Positions 15,190 to 23,404 are shown, numbered from the stretch's first letter. The stretch is DNA of 39,458 nt from JAHEJB01 sp041748175 (GCA_041748175.1 JBGTDU010000074.1:1-39458); one strand, 5' to 3'. The notes: generated by a model not told the origin, from the letters alone. Made by a program: numbers and translations.

Positions 15190-16035
15190 CTAACGTCTCC
15201 GGAGTACGAGGCCGATCCCTCCCAGCGTGGCGACGGCTGAGATCAGAAGTCGGAGTGTGACGGCTTCGCCAAGCAAGAGAACGCCGCCCAGTGCGGCGAG
15301 AATCGGTACAGACAGTTGCACGGTCGCAGCGCTCGTTGCGCGGAGCGAGGGTAGGACGGTGTACCAGAGTACATAGCCCATCGCAGAGGTCACCATTCCC
15401 GAAACCAGGGCGTAAAGGATGCCGAGCGCATCGGGCGGCGCGACGCTGCCGGGCGCGAGCAAAGCCGCGGCGCCTAGACCGGCACCCAAGACCGCTGCCC
15501 GCATGAAATTGCCAGCGGAGACGGCCACCGGGTCAGTCGATCCGCGCCCGCGCAACGAGTACACGCCCCATCCCACACCCGAAGCTGCCATCAGGATCGC
15601 CGACCCGATCGGTGGAGCGGCCAGGCCCGGGAGCAAGAGGCAGAAGAGCCCACCTGCGGCTAACGCCAGGCCGAAGGTTTGCATCGGCCCGAGACGCTCG
15701 CCGCGTGCCAGTCCCCAGCCGATCATTGTCAGCTGCACGGCTCCGAAAAGCACCAACGCGCCCGTGCCCGTTGAAAGTGAGAGGTACGCAAACGAGAACG
15801 CAGCGGCGTAAATGAACAAGGCTGTACCGGACGCCCACGATCCCTGAGGCGAGCGTCCTCTTAACCGCAGAATGCCCCATAGCGTCACCGCGCCGCCGAG
15901 AAGCCGAATCACGGTGTAGGAGGTTGCGTCAACATCTGTCGTGGTTAACGCGAGCCGCGCCAGGATCGAGTTCGCCGCAAAGGCGACCATGGTGAGCGCG
16001 GTCAGAGCGAGAACGGCAGGTCGCGAAAACGACAT
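15190..16035 (-). CDS. EamA/DMT family transporter
   Basis: A 281-residue membrane protein with about ten predicted helices arranged as two EamA halves (LALTALTMVAFAANSILARLA in the first, ALVSGMVTSAMGYVLWYTVL in the second), ending LVLRRR. The family exports small metabolites such as amino acids across the inner membrane. The ATG at 16035 shares one base with the TGA of the upstream DUF6090-like gene, so it is the last gene of that operon. The substrate is not predictable. Whether it works with the DUF6090-like proteins is unclear; the overlap only shows shared translation. Confidence 0.9.
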   Translation of the reverse strand: MSFSRPAVLALTALTMVAFAANSILARLALTTTDVDATSYTVIRLLGGAVTLWGILRLRGRSPQGSWASGTALFIYAAAFSFAYLSLSTGTGALVLFGAVQLTMIGWGLARGERLGPMQTFGLALAAGGLFCLLLPGLAAPPIGSAILMAASGVGWGVYSLRGRGSTDPVAVSAGNFMRAAVLGAGLGAAALLAPGSVAPPDALGILYALVSGMVTSAMGYVLWYTVLPSLRATSAATVQLSVPILAALGGVLLLGEAVTLRLLISAVATLGGIGLVLRRR

Positions 16036-16880
16036 CAATGCCCTTCCAACTCCGCGTCCACGGCGTTCTTCAGTTCGAGAGTCTCCTGGATGAGCGCTTC
16101 GGCTCTCTGTCTCGCGTATCCCGAAATCCGAATTCGTCTAACCAGCTGCGCCTTGACGCTTGCCCATTCGGGAGAGCCATAGGGCAGCTCCCAAATTGGG
16201 TCTGGCTCATCTACGTATCCGCCAACGAATGCATCGGTGATGAGGGAATCGCCAGCCAGTCGCTCTACAACAGAAACCGATCCGCCTCTGGAGAGGAACA
16301 GGCCACTCTCGTCGATTAATCTGGTAAACATGCCATCTACAAAAGCTGCGTTGTTTTTATTATGAATATCGAATTCGCGCTCAACTTTCTCATAGTATCC
16401 GATAACCTGGTCTCGGAGATTGCGGTTTCGGATGAGTTGAAGGCCGCCAGTGTTCAGGAGATCCGTATAGGTCGCGTCGATTGCGTTTATGGTGCGTCGC
16501 GATGTAAGGCGCTGAAGCCGATCAGATATCAACGTCAATTGTTCTGGAGTGCGGCCATTTGCGGAAATGGCATGGTACGCTTCCAGTCCACCCTCAATCT
16601 GATCGCTCTCGTACAAGAAGAGTTCTTGGAGGTTGGTTGCCATGACGCCAAGATCCCGGCTGAGGAGACCCAGATAGTGTTCCTCTCCTGCTGCAGCCTG
16701 CCGAGCCTGCCACCACGCATTCAGCGCCAGAGCGATCAACACACCAACCACGACGACAGCGATCTCAGCGGCGAACCAGCGGAGCTTGGGCTTCCAGGCC
16801 CAACCGACTAATTCGGTCGAAGCTGAAGGCGCAAACTCCAAATCCTCAGATGTACGTCCAATCGAGTCGGTGGTGGTCAT
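16035..16880 (-). CDS. DUF6090-like single-pass membrane protein (paralogue A)
   Basis: A 281-residue protein. After a ~30-residue polar leader comes WKPKLRWFAAE and one membrane helix (IAVVVVGVLIALALNAWW, residues ~38-56). The rest (~57-281) is helical and extracytoplasmic by the positive-inside rule, starting ARQAAAGEEHYLGLLSRDL. The family core DLLNTGGLQLIRNRNLRDQV lies at ~143-162. The overall pattern (anchor, E-x-x-YLxxLxxDL, then G-x-L-x-x-I-x-N-x-x-LR) matches DUF6090, an uncharacterised Bacteroidota family. Third of three related genes before the EamA gene; 20 bp separates it from paralogue B. Confidence 0.7.
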   Translation of the reverse strand: MTTTDSIGRTSEDLEFAPSASTELVGWAWKPKLRWFAAEIAVVVVGVLIALALNAWWQARQAAAGEEHYLGLLSRDLGVMATNLQELFLYESDQIEGGLEAYHAISANGRTPEQLTLISDRLQRLTSRRTINAIDATYTDLLNTGGLQLIRNRNLRDQVIGYYEKVEREFDIHNKNNAAFVDGMFTRLIDESGLFLSRGGSVSVVERLAGDSLITDAFVGGYVDEPDPIWELPYGSPEWASVKAQLVRRIRISGYARQRAEALIQETLELKNAVDAELEGH

Positions 16881-16900
16881 AGACTTGTGGTGACTTGGTC

Positions 16901-17692
16901 CTAAAGGTGAACCTCTTCCTCCAGTGCCTCAATAATCTGGCTCAGCAGAGGTTCCAGGCTTCCATACTGGTAGATAACGTCGTCTTCGATCCAGAGCTTC
17001 TGAACGAGCGCGTTCCGCAATCCGCGAGATTGAATCAGAGGCCAGTGGTCAGTCCTCTCCCGAGTCAAAGGGATTGGAGCGCCCTGGTAGGGTGCATCGC
17101 TTCCGGGAATCTGCGTGGCCTTGTTGGCAAACTGGGCGATGTCGGCCTCCAATTGAAGCAAAGGGAGCCATACGCCAGAGTGGTGGGCGTACTCCTGGGC
17201 CGACTGGGATTTGGCCGATTCGACTTCGCTCCGCCACGTGCCCAACAGGCGCCTTAGCGAATCAGTCCTGACCAGATCGAGCTGTCCATCCTGCACTGCT
17301 GCGTCCATGACGGTCGACTCCAGCGTCGTGTAGCTCGCCCACCACGTTACGTCGGCCAGCAACTGGTCTACGGAATCTGGAGAGATGGTGTAGGACGGAT
17401 TTGCGGAGACATCCAGGAGTGTGCTCGTAGTCACTTTCAGGGCTTGGTGGAAGGCGAGGATCTCGGCGAGTCGGTCCTGGTTGGCCGTGAACTCGTCGAG
17501 CAAGGACACGAGCAGACGCTGTTCCTCCCTGTTCTGCTGCTGCCCCTGCCACCACGCGTTGAGCGCAACGGCCGTCAGCACGCCGAGCACGACAATGAGG
17601 TACTCGGCGGCGAACCAGCGGAGTTTTGGTTTCCAGTTCCACCGCTTTGGTGTTGCCACGATTTCGTGTTGGGTTGGGTCGGGTTCGGTCAT
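16901..17692 (-). CDS. DUF6090-like single-pass membrane protein (paralogue B)
   Basis: A 263-residue protein starting MTEPDPTQHEIVATPKRW. The anchor head WNWKPKLRWFAAEYLIVVLG and following helix are nearly identical to paralogue C. The extracytoplasmic part is divergent; its core motif reads AVQDGQLDLVRTDSLRRLLG. The start codon overlaps the stop of paralogue C by four bases (ATGA), showing translational coupling. Function unknown; no catalytic motif is visible. Confidence 0.7.
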   Translation of the reverse strand: MTEPDPTQHEIVATPKRWNWKPKLRWFAAEYLIVVLGVLTAVALNAWWQGQQQNREEQRLLVSLLDEFTANQDRLAEILAFHQALKVTTSTLLDVSANPSYTISPDSVDQLLADVTWWASYTTLESTVMDAAVQDGQLDLVRTDSLRRLLGTWRSEVESAKSQSAQEYAHHSGVWLPLLQLEADIAQFANKATQIPGSDAPYQGAPIPLTRERTDHWPLIQSRGLRNALVQKLWIEDDVIYQYGSLEPLLSQIIEALEEEVHL

Positions 17693-18498
17693 CGGTTCAG
17701 TTTGGCTTCGATTCGTAGGCGGAGGTCGCTTGCCGCAAGCGCTATCTGTTGGCGCATGTTCCTCGCCTGGATCTTCGCAAGGCCCAGCATATACACATTG
17801 TGGTAGGCATCCTGGTCGCGCTGGAACCGTCGCGCGTCGAAGGGGAACGGGGGAGGGGAACTCGTCACGGAATCAGCGGCGTACACCCCCGGACGGGGTA
17901 TAACGAGCAAGCCACCAGCCGCCACCAGCGCGGCGTCGGCCTCGACGAGGTCAACGTGCCGGGTGATCGCGGTGATGGCATCAACGGCCAGATCCATAAC
18001 TTCCGCTTGCCAAGAGAGCAGGGATTGCTGCTGTTCGAGGTAGGCGGGGATCGCCGACCGCAGCGAGTCGTTGCGGATGAGGGCGAGGTCGCCGGTCGTA
18101 ACAAGCGCTTCGGCCGTGCCGACGACGGGGTTCACGTTTTGGATTGTGGTGGAGACGCTAACCCACACTAGGACGGAATCGGCGGACAGGGGCTCCGGAG
18201 TGCGGAAGCTCTCAAACAGGCGGTCGGCGGCCCGCTCTGAGGGGGCGAGCACCTCGTCCACCTGAGCCATTAGGGCGACCGTGGCGTCGAGGTCGGCGGC
18301 GATCTGGTGGAGATAGGCGTCCTCGGTCCCGATGTCTTGCTGTCCCTGCCACCACGCGTTGAGCCCGACGGCTGTGAGTACGCCGAGCACAACGATGAGG
18401 TACTCTGCGGCGAACCAGCGGAGTTTGGGCCGCCAGTTCCACTGTACTGGCACCGATTGAGGCGGCTTGTGCTCATCGGTTGGCGTTGGATTATCCAT
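17689..18498 (-). CDS. DUF6090-like single-pass membrane protein (paralogue C)
   Basis: A 269-residue protein starting MDNPTPTDEHKPPQSVPV; the ATG at 18498 was preferred because it gives the same leader length as paralogue B. The anchor head WNWRPKLRWFAAEYLIVVLG is followed by a helix ending NAWWQGQQ. The core motif EALVTTGDLALIRNDSLRSA is close to those of paralogues E and H, and the C-terminus RLRIEAKLNR resembles that of E. First gene of the four-gene unit C-B-A-EamA. The upstream 79 bp is shared with the divergent small gene at 18578. Confidence 0.7.
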   Translation of the reverse strand: MDNPTPTDEHKPPQSVPVQWNWRPKLRWFAAEYLIVVLGVLTAVGLNAWWQGQQDIGTEDAYLHQIAADLDATVALMAQVDEVLAPSERAADRLFESFRTPEPLSADSVLVWVSVSTTIQNVNPVVGTAEALVTTGDLALIRNDSLRSAIPAYLEQQQSLLSWQAEVMDLAVDAITAITRHVDLVEADAALVAAGGLLVIPRPGVYAADSVTSSPPPFPFDARRFQRDQDAYHNVYMLGLAKIQARNMRQQIALAASDLRLRIEAKLNR

Positions 18499-18577
18499 CT
18501 GGCTCTTGGCGCACAGTGTAGGAACCGGGCCCGAAGTGGGCGGTTTGCCGAAGGTATCAACTGTTCTCGATACGGTT

Positions 18578-18781
18578 ATGGCTGACCCATTTGCATCCCG
18601 GAGAGCACGCACGTTGGGACGCATCGTGCACAAGGCAAAGGGCTTCGAGGACGCAGATCGATGGGACCGCAGTCAACATCTCAGCCTCTCGCCTCGCGAG
18701 CGACTACGCGCGGCAAAAGTGCTGAAAACACGTGCTTTTCCGCCAGATTCTCCTGACATCCGCTCATGGCGAGGTCAGTAG
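18578..18781 (+). CDS. Small protein partnered with a nucleotidyltransferase
   Basis: A 67-residue, highly basic protein starting MADPFASRRARTLGRIVH, followed by KAKGFEDADRWDRSQHLSLS and ending DSPDIRSWRGQ. The block LSPRERLRAAKVLKTRAF is probably helical. It overlaps the next gene by 16 bases, so the pair is co-translated. Small basic proteins of this type recur directly upstream of DUF6036-like nucleotidyltransferase genes; a toxin-antitoxin-like or accessory role is possible but unproven. It interrupts the minus-strand DUF6090 array and points the other way. Confidence 0.6.
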   Translation: MADPFASRRARTLGRIVHKAKGFEDADRWDRSQHLSLSPRERLRAAKVLKTRAFPPDSPDIRSWRGQ

Positions 18782-19269
18782 AGGCGTCCCATTTCTCGCC
18801 GGATACGCAGGACTTCATCCGACTTCTGCATCGGCATAAGATCCGCTACGTGGTCGTCGGAGGCGAGGCCGTGATCTACTACGGCTACGCGCGGCTCACG
18901 GGAGATGTGGATTTTTTCTACGACGGTCGCCCACTCAATGCCCAGCGCCTTTTCGATGCGCTTCTTGAATTTTGGGATGGAGACGTTCCCGGCGTGGTGA
19001 ATGCGGAGGAGTTGATGCAGCCCGACCTCGTCCTTCAATTCGGACGTCCCCCCAACCGCATCGATCTGCTCAACGGGATAACTGGGGTTTCCTTTGACGC
19101 GGCGTGGTCGGCGCGGCTAGAGCTTTCGCTCGTTTCGGATGACGGCGCTGCACCGCTGTATTACATAGGCCTGGAGCATCTCATCACCAACAAGCAGGCG
19201 ACAGCGCGACCGAAAGACATCGACGATCTGAACTACTTGCGGGAGGTCGCCGGTTCGGAGCCCTCGTGA
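18766..19269 (+). CDS. Nucleotidyltransferase superfamily protein (DUF6036/AbiEii-like)
   Basis: A 167-residue protein starting MARSVEASHFSPDTQDFIRL. The motif VVVGGEAVIYYGYARLTGDV followed by DFFYD (Gly32-Gly33, then Asp47 and Asp49) is the GG...DxD signature of the pol-beta nucleotidyltransferase fold. RPNRIDLL-like residues (PPNRIDLLNGITGVSF) supply the third carboxylate region, and the C-terminus has the KQATARPKDIDDLNYL segment common in this family. Members act in toxin-antitoxin or abortive-infection systems or modify nucleic acids, and the specific activity cannot be read here. It overlaps the 67-residue partner gene and is the only rightward unit inside the DUF6090 array. Confidence 0.75.
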   Translation: MARSVEASHFSPDTQDFIRLLHRHKIRYVVVGGEAVIYYGYARLTGDVDFFYDGRPLNAQRLFDALLEFWDGDVPGVVNAEELMQPDLVLQFGRPPNRIDLLNGITGVSFDAAWSARLELSLVSDDGAAPLYYIGLEHLITNKQATARPKDIDDLNYLREVAGSEPS

Positions 19270-19281
19270 AGGCGCGACGGT

Positions 19282-19328
19282 GAACCAGTTTGGTCGTGTA
19301 TGGCTTTCTTAAGGCGGGAGAAGATCAT
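19282..19328 (-). pseudogene. 5' remnant of a DUF6090-like gene
   Basis: Read leftward from ATG at 19328 this encodes MIFSRLKKAIHDQTGS-like sequence, clearly the head of the class represented by paralogues F-I (MILSRLKKAIREQNW) with one base missing. The ~45 bases upstream of the ATG also resemble the leader of paralogue I. Homology ends 13 bp from the stop of the nucleotidyltransferase gene, so the rest of this paralogue is gone. Confidence 0.75.
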
Positions 19329-19399
19329 AGGTGGGTTGGACGCGAGACAATATCACGACAAATGTCCTCCCGAAACGCTGTGAGGGATTTCCCCAAAAC

Positions 19400-19495
19400 T
19401 GTCAGCCCGATGAACGAAGTGAAGAGGAATCTCCCGACATCCGCTTTGGCTTGTGCGGGTGGAGATCCTTCCGTACTGCGGTCGTCAGGATGACA
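19400..19495. repeat. REP/MITE-like element with imperfect terminal inverted repeats
   Basis: A 96-bp non-coding stretch begins TGTCA and ends TGACA. The first ~36 bases (TGTCAGCCCGATGAACG onward) align imperfectly with the reverse complement of the last ~36 (TGTCATCCTGACGACCG onward), including a shared GGAATCTCC/GGATCTCC block, giving a long imperfect hairpin. Similar non-coding elements with these end words occur in many bacterial genomes. Only this copy is in the window. Confidence 0.6.
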
Positions 19496-19530
19496 AATCA
19501 TGAGCCTTGCGCAATAGTCGTGAGGTTTTG

Positions 19531-20384
19531 TCATCGGTTTAGTTCGGCCTCGATCCGTTGGCGAAGATCAGCGGCACTCTCCCGTATCCGCCGGTGCGTG
19601 CCCGCTATGTGGCCGAGTTCGAGACTGAGCGCCCATGCGCTCGTGTACATCGTCGGGTCTGCGAAGAACGCATCGGCGTCCAACGGGATTGGTGAGGACC
19701 AGTCGCCTGTCGGGGTGAGGCCGTTATAGGTTGGGAGGGCGGCTTCGGCCTCCCGAGCGCTGTCGGGGAGAGACATTAACACCCATTCGGAGAGATCCAC
19801 GCGACGGGAGATTCTCTGCCCTGCTTCCTCAGCGATGTCATGCTGGACTCGTTGCCGCTCAAGGAAACGCTCGTTCATGTCGACGTATGCGATGATCGCC
19901 GACCGGAGCGAATCGCTCCGGATGAGGTTAATATCGCCCGACGAGACCAGCGCATTCGTGGTCCCAAGCACCGGGCGGACAATCCCCATTCGCCAGGCAT
20001 CTGGGAACCAGGTCAGGATTGAGTCTCTGGGTGGCTTGGGCTCGTGGCCGAACGAGCGTACGAGGCGGGCGACCGACGGAAGGGTCCGAGCGAACCGAAC
20101 AGAGTCTTCTTCCGTAACGATCCGCTCGGTCTCCGTGAGGTCAACCACGAGTTGCCGCAGGTAGGTCTGTTCCCGCGCGGCGTCGCTGCGGCCTTCGCCC
20201 CACGCGGTGATCTGGAAACCTACAACGACACCAACCACGACGATGAGTACTTCGAGCACAACCGCGAACCAGTTCTGCTCGCGGATGGCGTGGCCTAGCC
20301 GCCCGAGGATGGTGTGCGCGCGGCGGGGCGCGGGGCCTCTGGTGCCAGAGGCGCGTCCGTATCGTGGGTGGGAAGTTCGGTCAT
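19531..20384 (-). CDS. DUF6090-like single-pass membrane protein (paralogue E), frame broken near its N-terminus
   Basis: The body (19531 to about 20330) encodes HAIREQNWFAVVLEVLIVVV, one membrane helix, then an extracytoplasmic region with core NALVSSGDINLIRSDSLRSA and C-terminus LRQRIEAELNR. No ATG, GTG or TTG precedes this head in its own frame. The expected start is ATG at 20384 (MTELPTHDTDAPLAPEAP), which overlaps the restored stop of paralogue F as ATGA, but its frame hits TAG at ~20295. One extra base in the GC-rich stretch 20299-20340, for example in a G4 run at 20324-20327 or 20332-20335, would join leader and body. As given, only an internal GTG at 20259 opens the body. Either decay or a sequence error. 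Confidence 0.65.
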
Positions 20385-20433
20385 GGCTGGATGTGGGCGT
20401 CGATGTCGGCGAGGAGTTCGGTGACCTCCTCGG

Positions 20434-21081
20434 TCATCTCGCGGAAGAGGGGATCTCGGTCCCTTCGATAATCTGTTGCCGGTAGGCAAGCAGATTGCGG
20501 AAGTACGGATCGTCCAGGAGTTGGTCGTAGGCATACGGGGTCGCGGTCACGCCAAAGACCATGTGCTCGAAGTGGTTGAGGAAGTACGGCCTCATCAGGT
20601 CCAGGACGGCGCTCCGCTGGGTCTTGTGGATCTCGTCCAGGTACCCGTAGCTCAGATCGTAGAGGCGCGTCACGTCGGACCGAAGGGCGGCATCGGAGAT
20701 CAGCCCGAGACCGCGTGACTTAAGCGACTCGTAGGGCGAGGTGTTGACGGTGACGATGCTCAAGCCATACACCACGCCGAAGTAGGCATCAAGCGTGTCG
20801 GCGTAGGGCCCGCGGCGGTCGAAGTGATCACTCAGCTGGTTCATCTTTCGAACCTGCGTGTGGTAGGCATCGAGTTGGTCTGACAGCACGCGGAAATCGC
20901 TCTCCAGGGCGACCCGGAGTTCCTCCAGCACCGCCTGTTCCTGGGCCGCGTCCTGTCGCCCCTGCCCCCATGCGGTGATCTGGAAGCCGACGACGACGCC
21001 CACGATGACGATGAGCATTTCGAGCACAACGGCGAACCAGTTCTGCTCGCGAATGGCGTGTTTGAGGCGGGAGAGGATCAT
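20434..21081 (-). CDS. DUF6090-like single-pass membrane protein (paralogue F), C-terminus frameshifted
   Basis: Starts MILSRLKHAIREQNWFAVVL at 21081, followed by a membrane helix and ITAWGQGRQD. The core motif PYESLKSRGLGLISDAALRS and following LYDLSYGYLDEI match the most canonical DUF6090 pattern. As written the frame ends at 20434 after EIPSSAR. A single added base in the G4 run (plus strand) at 20449-20452 restores PLFREMTEEVTELLADIDAH and a stop at 20381-20383 that overlaps the ATG of paralogue E by four bases, just as neighbouring pairs do. This strongly suggests the written end is not the ancestral one. Confidence 0.7.
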   Translation of the reverse strand: MILSRLKHAIREQNWFAVVLEMLIVIVGVVVGFQITAWGQGRQDAAQEQAVLEELRVALESDFRVLSDQLDAYHTQVRKMNQLSDHFDRRGPYADTLDAYFGVVYGLSIVTVNTSPYESLKSRGLGLISDAALRSDVTRLYDLSYGYLDEIHKTQRSAVLDLMRPYFLNHFEHMVFGVTATPYAYDQLLDDPYFRNLLAYRQQIIEGTEIPSSAR

Positions 21082-21139
21082 GGGAAAGTGGCGACGTTGG
21101 CGTGTGCTATGTGTGGCGGTAAGCGCGGAAGGCAAGACT

Positions 21140-21844
21140 CTATTCTAACCGAGCAATCTCCGTGTCGAGACTGGCGATGAGGGCAACGGTGCTTGCCTCC
21201 AGCGTGGCTAAAGCCCTGGCAAGTTGCGACTGCAACGGGGCGGAGATTGCCACGCCATACCGGAAAGTGGGGGAAGCTGTGACCTCCGCATAGTCGATAG
21301 GTGTAGCATTCTCGAGGTCGCGATGGTCGGTGAAGTGCGCCGCCAGGGAGGGAATGACGTTGTCCACAATGTGCTGCCTGACTAAATCCTGAAGGCCGAG
21401 CACCGTCTCATATTCTACCCCGTAGAGGCGGCCGATCTGGATTCGGAGTGAGTCGTTGGTGACCGTCGCCATCCCGCGTTGCTTGAGCGTTTCGTAGGCG
21501 GTCTCGTCGCGGACGGAGAAGGAAATTGCCGCGAGCATTGCGAAGTGAGGGTCTAGCGAATCCGCGTGGGGACGCCCCCCTTGCATATGCTCTTGCAGGA
21601 TGAGTGCGCTGTCTGCCGCCCGCTGGTGATACGCACGGTTCCAGCGCACATCGTTCAGATCGTTCGCGAGCGCCGCCCGAAGCTCACGTAGCGATTCGGT
21701 TTCCACCCTGCGCGCCTGCTGCGCATCGGCCCAGTCATTGGCGGCCAGCGCGATCAACACACCCACAATCACGATGGCGAGTTCGAGCACAACGGCGAAC
21801 CAGTTCTGCTCGCGAATCGCGTTCTTGAGGCGGGAGAGGATCAT
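21140..21844 (-). CDS. DUF6090-like single-pass membrane protein (paralogue G)
   Basis: A 234-residue protein starting MILSRLKNAIREQNWFAVVL at 21844; upstream in-frame codons were rejected because all sister genes begin here. The membrane helix differs from its sisters (LAIVIVGVLIALAANDWA). The extracytoplasmic part has AYETLKQRGMATVTNDSLRI and ends IASLDTEIARLE. It lies 16 bp after paralogue H and 58 bp before paralogue F. Function unknown. Confidence 0.7.
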   Translation of the reverse strand: MILSRLKNAIREQNWFAVVLELAIVIVGVLIALAANDWADAQQARRVETESLRELRAALANDLNDVRWNRAYHQRAADSALILQEHMQGGRPHADSLDPHFAMLAAISFSVRDETAYETLKQRGMATVTNDSLRIQIGRLYGVEYETVLGLQDLVRQHIVDNVIPSLAAHFTDHRDLENATPIDYAEVTASPTFRYGVAISAPLQSQLARALATLEASTVALIASLDTEIARLE

Positions 21845-21860
21845 ATATATATGGGATCGG

Positions 21861-22634
21861 TCATGGCTTAATGTGCGCCTCCACACGACGAAGCAGGCCG
21901 AGTGCGTCGTCACGCATTCGCGCGCGACTGTTTCGAAGTTCGTCCTTCGAGCGTGTCATCCTCCACGTCGCATTCAGTAGCTCGCGGTCCGACAGGAACG
22001 CCTCGGTGTCCAGTGGGAACCGGATCTGGGTCGGCCCCAAAGGCGGGTAGCTCGGACTGCCGCTTACGACCTCGTCGAACACATCTTGCCCGATCGACTC
22101 GAAGTAGGCCTCGATGAGGTCAAGGCCCTCATCCAACCGCTCAACCCCACCCCACCAGATCTGTTGCTGCTCGTCTTGCTCGTGGAGTTCGACGTGTGCC
22201 CTCTCGATGTAGGTCAGGATGGCCGAACGAAGCGAATCGTCGCGCACGAGTGCGAGGTCGCCGGTTGCGACGAGGGCTTCGGCCGTTCCTAGGACGGGTC
22301 GGGACAGGCGGATAAAGACCATGCGCGAGCGCCACGTGAACAGCGAGTCGCGGGGCGGGGGGTCGGGCGCGTAGAACGCCGCCCACATCTTGCCTCCAGA
22401 CCGGTCGCGGCTAAGGAGCACCGAGTCCGTCTCGGTAGTTAGACGCACTGTTTCGCGCAGGTCTTCGGACAGCTGCAGGAGGTGCCGTTGTTCGGTGGCC
22501 ACATCGTTCCGGGCCTGGCCCCAGGCCGTGATCTGGAAACCCACGACGACGCCCACAATGACGATGAGCATTTCGAGCACAACGGCGAACCAGTTCTGCT
22601 CGCGGATGGCTTTTTTGAGGCGGGAGAGGATCAT
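21861..22634 (-). CDS. DUF6090-like single-pass membrane protein (paralogue H)
   Basis: A 257-residue protein starting MILSRLKKAIREQNWFAVVL, then the helix EMLIVIVGVVVGFQITAWGQ. The extracytoplasmic domain begins ARNDVATEQRHLLQLSEDL, has the core EALVATGDLALVRDDSLRSA and ends LLRRVEAHIKP. Its start codon overlaps the stop of paralogue I by four bases (ATGA). The first ~80 bases are almost identical to those of F, G and I, while the remainder is only distantly similar. Confidence 0.7.
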   Translation of the reverse strand: MILSRLKKAIREQNWFAVVLEMLIVIVGVVVGFQITAWGQARNDVATEQRHLLQLSEDLRETVRLTTETDSVLLSRDRSGGKMWAAFYAPDPPPRDSLFTWRSRMVFIRLSRPVLGTAEALVATGDLALVRDDSLRSAILTYIERAHVELHEQDEQQQIWWGGVERLDEGLDLIEAYFESIGQDVFDEVVSGSPSYPPLGPTQIRFPLDTEAFLSDRELLNATWRMTRSKDELRNSRARMRDDALGLLRRVEAHIKP

Positions 22635-23347
22635 TGGTCGAGGTTGGCGTCCAGATGCACGATAACAGAGTCAATCGCGGCTTCTACCGTGCGCAGATCT
22701 CCCGCGTACACGTACCCCATCCCTCGGAGAAGTTGCGCGCGGGACATCCACTCTTCGTCCTGCCGGAGCCGCACGAATGCCTCGGCGGTGAACGGGTTGA
22801 CCGCGTCTGAGGATGGTCCATGCGGCCCTCGTAACGTGGCGTACCGTTCAAGTCCACGGACGAAAAAGTGATCCACGGACGCCCGGTTAACCTCGCTGTC
22901 CTCTGCTGCTTCGAGGAACGAAACCAGATGAGTCCGTAACGTGGGATCCCGAATCAGCCTGAGGTCGCCTGACGCCACCAGCGCGTCCACCGATCCAGTG
23001 ATTGGTTCGAACGAGGAGTAGTTCCCTGTGCGGATGGCCAACATGTACAGCGTATCCACAGGGACGTTCTCGACCTCCTCAAGAGGGATCGACCTGAAGC
23101 GCGGGTAGAATTCAGAACGGTTCCTCAGCAAGTACTCGCGCACACGGTGCACTTCGTCGCGGTTGATGGCGAAGTCTCGCCGGAGATCCTCCAGCACGAT
23201 TTGCTCCCGGGCTCGGTCCGCGCGCTCATTCCCCCAAGCCGTCACTTGGAAGCCGACGACGACGCCCACGATGACGATGAGCATTTCCAGCACAACGGCG
23301 AACCAGTTCTGCTCGCGGATGGCGTTCTTGAGGCGGGAGAGGATCAT
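22631..23347 (-). CDS. DUF6090-like single-pass membrane protein (paralogue I)
   Basis: A 238-residue protein starting MILSRLKNAIREQNWFAVVL at 23347 and the first gene of the I-H-G-F-E run. The frame is open further upstream into an SDR gene remnant, but the conserved head sets the start. The helix EMLIVIVGVVVGFQVTAWGN is followed by an extracytoplasmic domain with core DALVASGDLRLIRDPTLRTH and C-terminus VIVHLDANLDQ. The leader 23348-23395 resembles the leader of the truncated paralogue at 19328, so it may carry the array promoter. Confidence 0.7.
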   Translation of the reverse strand: MILSRLKNAIREQNWFAVVLEMLIVIVGVVVGFQVTAWGNERADRAREQIVLEDLRRDFAINRDEVHRVREYLLRNRSEFYPRFRSIPLEEVENVPVDTLYMLAIRTGNYSSFEPITGSVDALVASGDLRLIRDPTLRTHLVSFLEAAEDSEVNRASVDHFFVRGLERYATLRGPHGPSSDAVNPFTAEAFVRLRQDEEWMSRAQLLRGMGYVYAGDLRTVEAAIDSVIVHLDANLDQ

Positions 23348-23404
23348 GGGTGGATGGGCTCGACGCTCATTTTGGAAAATGTCATCCTTAGGAGCATACC
23401 GAAA

